Of a stretch of DNA of 64,000 bases, positions 11,158-22,000 are shown one piece after another; the stretch's first letter is position 1, and each line of letters begins with the position of its first letter. Position numbers and translations under genes: made by a program. The DNA is from Selaginella moellendorffii. Lineage: Eukaryota > Streptophyta > Lycopodiopsida > Selaginellales > Selaginellaceae. The notes beneath the pieces were generated by a model. The model saw nothing but the letters and a program-made list of their open reading frames with translations. It did no database searches and was not told where the DNA came from. The stretch covers positions 310,001 through 374,000 of the forward strand of contig NW_003314270.1 of assembly GCF_000143415.4 (NCBI RefSeq), given 5' to 3'.

Positions 11158-12290
11158 CTAGCAACACATAAGCGGAACCATTCGATGGGTCCAAGCCCAA
11201 GACGTTTTGACTCGCAAAACTTCCGCGCTTCTCATCCTGTGACTCTTACAGGCTCCTAATAGACACGTCCAGTCTAAATTCTCGGCCGCAAATGGCATGG
11301 TGGCTATGAGTTCTTCAGCCTCGCTCAAGTAACGAGCTCGACTGAGCAATCCCAGCAAGCAGCTGTAATGCTGCTTCTTGTGGGCCATTTCAAAATCAAA
11401 GCGAATCGATCGAAACAAGTTTCTTCCAGAGAACACCTCTCCTTTGTGTGACCACGCCAGGAGTACACACAAAAATGTGACTTCGTCCGGTGTTTCCACA
11501 AGGTTCATCTCGTAAAAGAGCTGGATCGCATCCCTCGACTCTACGTTTTGTGCGAAGCCACCAATAATCGAATTCCAAAGGAGTACATCTTGGCTTAGCA
11601 AGCCTTGAAATGCCCTTTTGGCTCGATCCAGATGACCGTTTTTGGCGTATGCAGTAAGCAAGGCAGTCCATGATAATAGATTTCTGATTTCCATTCTATC
11701 AAAAATTAGTTTCGCTTCTTTAAGGTAACCATGTTGTGCAACTGTGTTTAAGATACCTGTTTTGTGCGTAAGCTGACAACAATGAGGTTAACGCGTACAA
11801 GTTAATCTCGGGCATTCTCTCAAAGAGCTCCCTTACTTTCTCCACTTGGCCGTGTTGCGACCATTGCCGTCCACGTGTACGTGTTGGTTTCTTTCATAGC
11901 ATAGAATATTCTTTCGGCATCCTCGCGTAAGCTATTGCACGACACAAGATTCCATTCCGGCATAGAATCGAACATTTTCTTTGCGAAACCCAGATGCCCT
12001 CTTTCGGCATATGGTCCGTCCACGTGTAGATGTTCCGTTCCGGAATGGAATCGAACGTCTTTCTGGCATCCATCAGGTGGCCATTCTGGCCGTACGCCGA
12101 CATCATGCCGTCCAGGCCGACGTGTCGCGTTCCGGGATGGAATCAAATAGCTCTTTAGCTTCCTGGAGATTCCCCGCCTGCGCAAATGCCCAAAACAACG
12201 CAGTCCAGGAGACGAGATCGCGCTCCGGCATCGTATCGAACAGCGAATTTGCGCGCGCTAGCCGCCCACCACGCGCAAGCGATCTCGTTG
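11158..12290 (-). pseudogene. PPR pseudogene, inverted copy 1
   Basis: Minus-strand frames encode 31-residue PPR repeats (LLSWTALLTAYAKNGHLDRAKRAF, followed by DVLLWNSIIGGFAQN). They continue into the usual end region with VTFLCVLLAWSHKG and CLLGLLSRA. Further repeats upstream (about 11,830-12,290) lie in different frames and contain stops. The region matches 15,402-16,690 in reverse orientation, including the MNLVET and MAHKKQHY segments. No single frame spans the gene. Confidence 0.7.
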
Positions 12291-13061
12291 TACTGTTGGC
12301 GTCTGGAACTCTCGTCCTTCTGTAGATAATTCTTCTCTGCAGCAGCTAAAAAGAAGTGAGCTCTTCCTGCTGGACCGACACAGCCAAAGAGAAACCTATG
12401 AAACTCACCGAGAAGAGCGACATCCACAACAAAGAAAGCTCTGTGCCGCCTCAAACTTCTTCCAGCCCGAGCTCTGCTCCTCTCCCACATTCCCTGGCTG
12501 CCGTAGATGCGGACTTTCAATTTCTGGAACGTCCAGCTTAACCAGGGCCTCAAACGCGAGCTCTTTCCTTTCTCTACGTTCTCTCACTTCCGGCAAGAGC
12601 TTTAAACTGTCCTCCATGTCACTGAGTCCGCTAACTTGCGTCTAGTTCGTTTGCTCTGGCCAAGATATCCCAACCATCAGTAACAAGTAAAAGTGACCGC
12701 ATTTTGTTGCAAACCTTTGCATCGCATCTTCTGGAAAGGACGAAGGCATCCTTTGCGTCCCTTGCGAAGTGTATCCAGATATCATCGAAGTCCAAAGTGT
12801 GTCAATGAAGAGCTGAGCGTCGTCCAGTTGGCTAGAACAGCAAAACCCGTGTAGATGTCCTCGAAGAGATCCAAGGCCACCTTGCCTTCACTGCTTTCAG
12901 CGTAAGAACGACGAAGGACTCCCAATTGAGACCACATTTAGCAGCTTCGGCGTGCATTATCCTCTCCAGTCAGCGATCTTTTGCTTCTCTTTTTGCCCGA
13001 AAGTCGCACAGCCTCCTCTTTTGATGCAGACTTGTGCAAGCCTTCACTGCAGCAACGTAGG
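12290..13061 (-). pseudogene. Truncated copy of the DYW-type PPR gene at 26,054-28,288
   Basis: Colinear with about 26,330-27,552 of the PPR gene and on the same strand, with several internal deletions. Shared text includes GCAGCTAAAAAG, CCTGGCTGCCGTAGATGC, CACTTCCGGCAAGAGC and AAGTCGCACAGCCTCC. Frameshifts destroy the reading frame. At about 13,061 the similarity switches abruptly from the PPR gene to the theta-polymerase gene. Confidence 0.75.
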
Positions 13062-13063
13062 TT

Positions 13064-13400
13064 CGAGCGCAGTGTGCAAGTGCTTTGAAAGACTCAAATG
13101 TTCTTTGATTACAAGATGACGATTCCTGGGAATAAGTACACGTCAGGTAAGCCGTGTCATTAGAGTTGAAACCATTACCTCAGTTGATCAAGCGCTTGCC
13201 TCTCCGTACTAGGATGTTGTTTTCCAGGAGGCACAGGTAGCTTCAAGTGCCTGTAGAGAAGGTCTGCAAAGTCTGCAAGTAAAACTGCCATGAATTGTGC
13301 TTTCAGTTTGCCTCGAGAAGAGGACGAGCAATAAATCAGGACGTCAGAGTTACACCAATGGGACATTTTTCCATGTCCGAGACAGCACTCTCACCTGGAA
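13064..13400 (-). pseudogene. Copy of polymerase theta exons 18-19 with the intron between them
   Basis: Matches 20,405-20,790 of the theta-polymerase gene in the same orientation. It includes the exon text encoding the GKQHPST and ALDQLR region, the intron that follows it, and the start of the next exon (GCTTTGAAAGACTC). Keeping the intron shows copying at the DNA level rather than by retroposition. It lies directly downstream of F-box copy 2, and small indels break the frame. Confidence 0.8.
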
Positions 13401-13481
13401 AGGTGATCTTAAGAAGGATTGCAAATGTACTTGGAATACCTTGCAGCTTAAAATTGTTGCCATCGTCTTGAGGAGCGACTG

Positions 13482-15280
13482 CTACTCCCACGCGCATGGC
13501 CTTTCGGACTGCCACCCGTACACTAAGTTGCACCAGTGGTTGCTGAATCCAGTGTAGGGATCTTCCATGGCAACACTTGTTTGCCAGGATCGCCACAGAA
13601 TGCCGCAGGTGGGCCGGGGCACAAGCTGCAGGGGTGGCAGCTTGACGCGTCCTGGGAATTCCTTTGGAAGCTCCTGAAGCAACGGAGGGATCTCGGGGTT
13701 CACATCCTCTCTAATGTAGAAGCCCCTCAACTCCAGAGTGGTGCCGCTGCTTCTCCTCAGCAGCTCGCGGATGACCTCCAGTTCGGGACCTTCACTTTCC
13801 CAGACGTGCGTGACGCAGAAGTACTCCACAATGACTGTCAAGGGGGTGGTGCAGTTTGCAACGTTGAGCAACTGCATTCAGTCACCACGTACACACAAAT
13901 CACGAGGAGAAGAGAACAATTACCAAAACGCTAACCTTGATGCTTTTGAAACTGATGATGAACATCTCAAGGCCCTGGAAAGGCTCCAGCAATGCAGCAA
14001 GATCGATAGAAAACAGTGGAATGCCATCGTCAAAAACGGAATAGCAGAACGTCTTGATCCCGCGTAGGCTCGACTTCCTGCAAGCGAAGTACCTCGCCAC
14101 CTTGTCCATAACTTGAGCGGAGCTGTAGAACGGGTTGATGAACGCAAGCTTTGTGAGCCTCGAGTAGCGCAGCCCCTGGATTCCACCCATGATTCCAGTC
14201 ATCCGGATCCAGTCTATGTTGCACGTAGCAGGCAGCAGCACGATGCGCGGGGCGACAAGGAACATCCACCGGAGCTTCGGCGCGTCGAGGACAATGGTGA
14301 CGTTGTCGAGGCCGCCATCAAAGTAACCTTCGGACTGGCAGCTGACAAGAGTGCGGCTCTTGAGCACGTAGGTCCCTGCATGAACCACACTCACGAGAAT
14401 CAGGATCGAGCGTGGAACAAATGCCGAGACTGGGCAAACACTATGGCTTTTACGTACCCGGGGATCTCACCAATAGCCCGTTCATGCGCACCACAAGGAG
14501 CGAGGGGCAGAGGTCGAGCAGCTGCTGAAGGGAAGTCACGTCCACCTTTGTGCGGAGGGTGAGGAAGAGGAGATTGGGCAGCAGCGGTGAAGGCAAAGTT
14601 GCATCGCCCAGCTTGGCGAGTTGCTTGCCATGGACGTGGAGGCAGCGGAGCTCCTGGCAGGCCGAGACGTTGGACCAGAAGCCATCGAACTTGTGCTGCG
14701 AGCTGGTGCTCGAGATGCTCAACGAGTGGAGACTTTTCCCGACCTGGTGCAGCCAGCGAGTGGAGCTGCAGTACGGCTGGTGCTGGAAGAAGCTCTGGAT
14801 CGATAGCTGGCGGAGGCTGTTGTGATGACCAAACCAGCGCGCGAGGCCTTGCTCCACGCCAGGACTGCTCGAGTCGAGGCAAAGATGCGTGACGAGGCGT
14901 GCCAGTCGCGCCCACCTCTTGCTTACCAGGGAAGAGGAATGCAAGTCGCGGGAGGAGGGGAGGAGGGACATGATCCGGATGAGCAGCTCATCCGGAACAT
15001 CGTCACAACAGCGCCGCCTCCACATCCAAACCCTAGAAGACGGAGCTTTTGGTTCAAGCCTCCTCGTCGTTTTCCTGGAGGAGGAATCAAACCAAGCGTG
15101 CGATATTCTTCGTGAGAACCAGTTCTTCACGCAGCGAGTGGTCCCAGACTTCCACTCCACCCTTCGACTTCGCCGCTGCTCGCAGCACAGTGAAAGTGGC
15201 GGATCTCGCAAATTCCTCAATGCCGCGAAGCTCCAAGAACTTTGATGCCTCCTCCATGCTTTCTTTTTAATCTCGATCAT
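13482..15280 (-). CDS. F-box protein with LRR-like C-terminus, copy 2 (inverted)
   Basis: Exons on the minus strand are 14458-15280, 13936-14375 and 13482-13871. Introns sit at the same positions and phases as in copy 1, and the last two exons have identical lengths. The product is 550 residues from the first ATG, or 465 from the ATG at 15025 just before the F-box (CCDDVPDELLIRIMSLLPSS). It differs from copy 1 by scattered substitutions and a longer, unrelated N-terminal extension. All exons are open. It is a recent duplicate of copy 1 in opposite orientation, about 8-10 kb away, presumably also an SCF adaptor. Confidence 0.78.
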
Positions 15281-15366
15281 CGATTGGCGCGCTCAAAGAT
15301 TTCTCATCCGTACGCGACTTCTCTTCTCCGGCAGCGAAATCGTGGAGCTCGATTCCTTCCAGCTCG
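15274..15366 (+). repeat. Partner of the direct repeat at 4,967-5,060
   Basis: Same block as at 4,967-5,060 and same strand, here immediately upstream of PPR pseudogene copy 2. The F-box gene beside it is inverted relative to this block, so block and gene were rearranged independently. Confidence 0.55.
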
Positions 15367-15401
15367 CGATAGCTAAGAACAAGAACCCTAAAAGTTTGTA
15401 G

Positions 15402-16690
15402 ATGCCCGAGAGAATCTTCTAGGGCATATTCAACCGTCGTTCATGGGAGGCTCCTAGGTCTTGCAATTCCCTGGCCGAGGTTCATCAAATTCACACCCAG
15501 ATCCGTCGCGATGGCCTCGAAGTCGATCCCTACACCTGAAGTGTGATGATCCAGGCGTATGGGCGATGCGGCAGCCCGATTGATCTTCGATGCGATGCAG
15601 AGAAGGGACAAATTCTCCTGGGACTCGATCCTCACGGCCTACACCCACAATGGGCACCTGGAAGACGCCTGGGCGATCTACACCGCCATGGAGGAATGGA
15701 AGCTCGTAGCGATGAATGCGATGCTAGCAGCCACGGTGCGAAGCAATTCTTCGATTCGATGCCCGAGAGGGATCTTATCTCCTGGACGCTGCTGCTCAAT
15801 GCACTGACGCGATTGGGGCTCTTGGACGAGGCCCAGGAGCTCTTCGATCGATTTCGTGCTGATACCCGCGTGGCGGGCGGCTGGCGCGCACAAAATCGCT
15901 GTTCGATGCGATGCCGAGCGCGATCTGTCGGGGAATCTCCAGGAAGCTAAAGAGCAATTTGATTCCAGGAACGGAGGAACGGGTGATCGGGACATTCTAA
16001 AGATGCCAAAAGAATATTCTATGCCAACGACGATAGCGGCAAGTGGAGAAAACAGAGTTCTTTGAGAGTGGTATCTTAAACACAGTAATCTCAGATGGGA
16101 GAATATTCTATAATTTTGTCGAGTGTGATGCTATGCCGAAGCCGAAGTTAAATTTGATTCTATGCAAGAAAAAGACCTTATTTCTTGCAATATAATGTGC
16201 ACAACATGGATATCTCAGAGGAAGCGAAAAATCTCATAGACTGCCTTGCTTAGTATTGTATGTGCCAAAAATGGTCATCTGGGATAGAGCCAAAAGAACA
16301 TTTCAACGCTTGCCAAGCCAAGATGTAATCCTTTGGAACTCAATTATTGGTGGCTTCGCACAAAATGTAGAGTCAAGGAGCTCCTTTACGAGATGAACCT
16401 TGTGGAAACACTGGACGATGTCACATTTTGGTGTGTTCTCCTGGCATGGTCACACAAAGGAGAGGTGTTCCATGGAAGAAGCTTGTTTCGATCGATTCAC
16501 TTTGATTTTGAAATGGCCCACAAGAAGCATCATTATATCTGCTTGCTGGGATTGTTAAGCCGAGCTGGTTACTTGAACAAGGCTGAAGAACTCATAGCCA
16601 CCGTGCCATTTGCGGCCGGGAATTTAGACTGTGTAGGAGAGGCGAGGAAGTTTTGTGGGTCAAAACGTCTTGGGCTTGGATTCGTTGAAT
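15402..16690 (+). pseudogene. PPR pseudogene, inverted copy 2
   Basis: It begins with MPERIF followed by a stop. EVHQIHTQIRRDG, IQAYGRCGS, AKQFFDSMPERDLISWTLLLNALTRLG and DEAQELFDRF follow in shifting frames. The 3' part (16,333-16,690) is open and matches the end of copy 1 (MNLVETLDDVTFWCVLLAWSHKG, then CLLGLLSRAGY). Internal deletions relative to copy 1 lie around 15,925-16,080. It is non-functional. Confidence 0.7.
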
Positions 16691-16979
16691 GGTTCTGCTT
16701 ATGTGTTGACCTATTACTTGCACTGCCATGTCGGCAAAAATTACACTACTATCTAAATAATGCGTTATATTGATGTAGCAGCCAAATATTTGGTGAAGAA
16801 CAAAGAAAAATAAAAAATGTGAGCATATGCATATATTTCAAGTACACATGCATATATTTCAAACCAGTATGGTAGAATTTGATATATCACCTAATGTAGG
16901 ATTTGATTACAATCTTGAAATATTGGTAGCATTATATTATTTAAAGAATTTAATCTTACTGGAATTCTTTGTTAAATCA

Positions 16980-17948
16980 ATGAGACTTTCCTATTTTCTA
17001 ATAGCTCTTCTCATCCTAGTAGTATGTTGTGAGTGCTATAGAAAGAGTGTTCACTTTGTTCTTGTCCATGGAGCTGGACATGGTGCATGGTGCTGGTATA
17101 AGGTATCCTCCCGACTCAGGCAAATGGGCCACTATGTGGATTCAATTGATCTCACTAGTGCTGGAATTAATAGTCAAGATGCTACAACTGTTGGAACATT
17201 GGAGAACTACACAACTCCCTTGACACAACTTATTCAATCTTTGTCCCCTGATGACAAGGTTATAATGTTTCTGGCTTCTGTTGTTTGATGTTATATTCTT
17301 TGAAAAACTTCAGGTTGTGCTAGTTGGGCACAGTTTGGGGGGACTGAGTGTTACTTATATATTAGAGAAGTTCCCTGAGAAGATCATGGCTGGGGTTTAT
17401 TTAGCAGCTGTGATGCTACCTTCGGGCCCAGACGGTGGTGCCATTTTTTCACAGGTATACAAGATTTTAGATCTTTAAGCTTGGAGTTTTCTTTATAATT
17501 TTTTTCTGTTTTCAAGATTGTTGCAAATTTAATAGCCAGTGGCATCAGTTCTTTTGTCAATGGCTCAACAGCAGCAGCTTATTTCAAGCTGGATCAAGTT
17601 CAAAAGTACTTCTACAACATCTCCCCGCTAGAGGTAAAATTGGTTAAAGATGAATTGATTTTATATGTATTTGTTGCATAGAATGTGGAGCTGGCTAAAT
17701 CTTTGCTGAAGCCATGTCCTATATTTGATGGCACTGTGAATTTTACAAGCACTCGTTATGGCACTATTCCTCGTTATTTTATCAAAACATTGAGCAAGGA
17801 CAAATTATTCCTTAGTGCAAATCAAGAAGATCTTATCAGAAGGACTCCACCTAAAGAAGTGCTTAGTATTGACTCAGATCACTCGCCATTCTTTTCAAAG
17901 CATGACCAGCTTGTCCGCCAACTTTTAGAAATTGCTAAAGGATTATAA
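16980..17948 (+). CDS. Alpha/beta hydrolase of the methylesterase / hydroxynitrile lyase family
   Basis: Exons 16980-17258, 17314-17454, 17517-17633 and 17682-17948 are all phase 0 and give 267 residues, the usual family length. The product starts with a hydrophobic signal-like segment (residues 3-19, FLIALLILVV). FVLVHGAGHGAWCW forms the oxyanion region, GHSLGG carries the nucleophile Ser, and DSDHSPFFSK carries the catalytic His near the C-terminus. The likely acid is the Asp in LSKDKLF. Plant relatives hydrolyse methyl esters of hormones such as salicylate, jasmonate or auxin, but the substrate here is unknown. The signal-like N-terminus is unusual, since most family members are cytosolic. 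Confidence 0.82.
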
Positions 17949-19065
17949 CAAAGAATTAGGGGGACATGCTTAATCTATTTTCATTTGTAACATTGAAAAA
18001 CTCCATATTGTTGTTGCTCACACCATAGGTGGCACTTCCAGAAGGGTTATAAAATTGACAAAATTCCAAAACATCTATTTAGGTGTAAGTTGTTTGTCCT
18101 CATTGATCCAGGGAACTTTCGTTGCAGCTATTCTCAAAGTTGCATTTCAACAATGCAATTACACACAAAAATTGACTTGAATAATTCATGCTAATGCCAA
18201 GATCAGTAGAATTGAGCAAATGAAACTAGAAACTTCTGCAGTACATTGCATGAGTGTATATAACTGAGTTGCAAGAAAGAGAAGATATAAAGCAGTGTCA
18301 TATGAGAATTAGGTGGTATACTGTATCAAATTCTAAGTTTGCTGCTTGGTTTATAGATTTGCCAACATATGAGTGTTATCTCCTTGGAGCAAGCATCTCC
18401 TTGAGCTCAATGCTCTTGAGCTGGTAATGAGTCTCTGTCTTAGCAAATTCATGTGGTACATGAGATGGTTTGATTGGTAGATCCTTCGGTACAATCAAAT
18501 CCATGCCAAGCAAGACCTTGCAAAAGATCATCATTATGGTTTTTCCAATTGAGAAATTATAGTAAATTGATGAATCTTAATTGTAATTACTTATAATAAA
18601 AACGTTTTTTCAATTTATAAGTTTTAAAATATATGTATAATACTTAATTAAAAGGTAGAGTATTTTAATTTTAGTGTACTCTTTCAACGAATACAAAAAT
18701 AGAATAAATATTATTAGGGTCCTTTGTAGTCATTTGTCGTTCACTGAAGTGCAAAGCAACTCAAATGGGGTCTGTCCCAAAATTTACAACACATCACGTC
18801 CATAGCCATACAGAACGTTCACATCAAAACCGAGCACTACTTTGTTCCAGCTTTGATAGAAATACTCTCCACAGGTTGATAGAGATACTCTCCGCACACC
18901 ATACTGCAGTCATGCAACATGAGAGAGGCAAAGTGTTATGAGGTAAGGAAACAAAATGAAAGAAAGAGGTGTTGCATGCGGAATTTAATTAAGGACCTAC
19001 GTGCTCGTTTCGGAAAACAAAATGCGCCATGTCATCAAAATAATTTATCAGTTTATCAAAACATT
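17949..19065. other. Intergenic region between the hydrolase and polymerase theta genes
   Basis: Mostly AT-rich. The only coding-like element is an orphan terminal exon at 18,376-18,516, listed separately. Nothing else is recognised. Confidence 0.45.
18376..18516 (-). other. Orphan terminal exon-like segment
   Basis: On the minus strand an acceptor (TTGCAAG, after a T-rich stretch) is followed by 46 open codons and a TAA. Readable parts are LLGMDLIVPKDLP, SHVPHEFAKTETHY and ELKEMLAPRR. The amino-acid text looks like real protein, unlike its flanks. No upstream exon is visible in a compatible frame. It may be the last exon of a decayed gene. I do not recognise the family. Confidence 0.3.
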
Positions 19066-22000
19066 TTATATTGAAAGTGGGCTTAATTCTCCCCAAGAGG
19101 GACCAGACTGCACTTTCACAGTAAGTGGTACTGCAAGAACCAAAACCAAAAGTTTGTGAATCCATAGCTGTTCAAAGTTACCACTACCTGTTAAACTTGT
19201 TGCCCCTTCCATGCACGCTTTGACAATAGCAGCAGCATCCGTGGCTATGGCCTCCTCCACTTCCAGCAAAAGCTCGTCATGGATCTGTCATTCCATGCCA
19301 TGACTCCAAGGTAAAACCAAAAGAAAAGTACCTGAAGTAGTAATCTACATCGATTGTGGAGCATAGAGAAATGAATTGCTCTTGAGTTTCCCTGCGGGTC
19401 TGTGTATGCCAAAGTCTTATCGTTCTTTCCAACTAAAGCGGTGTGCAAATCGATCATTGCCATTTTTATAAGGTCTGCTGCCGATCCCTATTAGAAGAAA
19501 CGACTAGGGCCTTGGAGGTTAAAAGTTTTAATGAAGTTACCTGGCAAATGGAGTTCACTGCTTGTCTTTCAGCTTTGGCCTGGTCACCCCGTTTGGAATC
19601 ATTGATTTTCTCTAGATACCGTTTCCTACCTGCAAGCGTTTTTACGTATCTGGAATAAAAAAGGAAACACAGTAAGACTCAAAAACAACTTCAAAGTTTA
19701 CATAACATACCCGTTGCGACGACAGCCATCGACTGCTTGTTGGAGCCAAGCATTGACTCCAGGAAACGCTACCTTGAATTGTTCGTGATATCTGCTAGCC
19801 TCCCCAACGGTGCATTCCATCTTTTCAGCCAAGCTATTGATGCCCATCCCATACAGGATTCCATACACCATCCGTTTCGTTCTCTCTCGCTGTTTATCCG
19901 TCACAGAGGTTTCAGGCTGGCTGGTCCATTTCGCCGTCATCATTCGAAAGAGATCCCCAGTTGGCCTCCGAAGCAGCGAAAGCAGAGCTTCATCCCCAGA
20001 GAAGTGTGCCATTAATCGTAGCTCGATCTGAGAATAGTCAGCTGATAGGAAAACCCAGCCTTTCTGTACAAAATAAGATAAGCCATCGTTTCAGTGGGAA
20101 AACTTTGAGATAATACCTGCGTAGGAACAAAAAACTGTCGAGCATTGACTTCGACTTCTCTCGGTTTCCCAGTAGAATGCTCCTCAAGCAAAAAAGTTAT
20201 GGAATGCTCCACGCACTTCCTCACGATGTATAAAGTTTAGGAGAGGGATGAAAAAAAAAGTCAAATCTCTTACCTGAAGGTTGGGATCTTCCATAGACAG
20301 TCTGCCAGTACCTGTGGAGGTATGAAGCCACTGTCCGTTTATATACTGAATGACATTGTCTGCATCCTTCAAAGACTTGTCAGCAGTGGAAATTACAGCT
20401 CCAATCGTAGTGTGCAAGAGCTTTGAAAGACTCCGATGTTCTTTGATTAAGCTGACGACCGGATGTCGATCCCTGAAAAAAAGTAAAGTCAGGAAACCCG
20501 TGTAACTAGAGTTGAAACCATCACCTCAGTTGATCAAGGGCTTGCTTATCCGTACTAGGATGTTGTTTTCCCTTTGCACAGCCAGGAGGCACAGGTAGCT
20601 TCAAGTGCCTGTAGAGAAGGTCCGCAACGTCTGCCGGCAACGAAAGCGAGAAGTTCATTCCTGCCATGATTTGTGCCTTCGACTCGAGCTCTTTGAGTTT
20701 TGTCTCGAGAAGATGGCGAGCGGTAAAGCAGGACTTCATATTCACACCAATGGGACACTTTTCCATGTCCGACAGCACTCTCACCTGAAAAAGATCTGTT
20801 AGAAGGAAGCTTGGAATTCTCCGTAAGCTTACCATCGGCATCTCCAGCTGCATGAGTGGGTCATGGAGAGCTTCGGATAGCAATAATTTATACAGCACGG
20901 AATGCAGACCGCGGATTTGAGCGGCACGACGACAACAGCCATTGTGTGCTTCGTTTTTCATCTGGTTGGTCCATCTTCCTGCTCGGCTTGCAGCGGCAGC
21001 TACTTCACCAGGCAGACGCCTTTTCACTAGCTGTAAAACGAAACGGTGAGAACAGGCCCACACGAAAATAAGAATGCTAACCTGTTCTAGTGTCGAGGAT
21101 GGATTGTTTTCTTCATCTGGCCATAGTAACCAAGCAGCTATCCGGAAGTCAATATACGGCGCCTCCATTAGCAGTGGACTCAGAGGATTTAGTTTGCTTC
21201 CAGCCTGCTGGAAGAATTGTATTTCACCTCGTTCTTGAGAAAAAGCTGGAGTATCGAGGGCCTTCATCTGTCTTTTCAAGTCCCAACAAAACTTGTGCAC
21301 TCCCTTTCGAGAGAAAACTCTTGAAATCCTCCTCCAACTTTCTTCGACGACCCGAACGTAATATACTGGAGACTCTTGCCAGCAGACAGCAAATCCAAAT
21401 ATTTTGGAGAATGCACCTCGTTGGTCCTCAAAATGTAGATCGAAGAAGAAATCCTGAGACCCTTGCCAAGCCTGGAAAAAGGCTTCACGTGCAGTAGGTT
21501 CCAGTTTCTCGAAGTCTACAGGCCCGTTGTCTAAGACTTCACACTTTTGAATCTGTTGAACGGGCTGAGCGTTGATATCTTGTTTGATGAGGCTGCCTCC
21601 AAACGCATTGGAGCCATGGTTACCATTTTCTTGCATATTTACTGGTCGGTTTTCCTTGTCAGTGCTATGAACGTCGGCCTTGCCCTCGCCTTGCCTTGGA
21701 GATATGGCCATCTCGTCCGTCTCAGCCTCAGGCCTCTGAACTCTAGCATATAAAGACTGCGACAGCGAATGCGGAATCGTTGCTCCAAGAGCTTGAAAGG
21801 CCGAGAAAGCAGCTATTCGCGCCTCTTCTGCTCGATCCAGGACAATTCTCCTTGCTCCGTTTTTTATTTTCTTTGCCGCTGCAGCATACATCCACTGCTG
21901 CTTACCAGCATCTATTACAAAAAGCTTGTGAGTAAAAGCATCCGATATTTAAGATAAGCCAACCTGCATGTCCTTTGAATGAAGAATCGGACAGCGCGTT

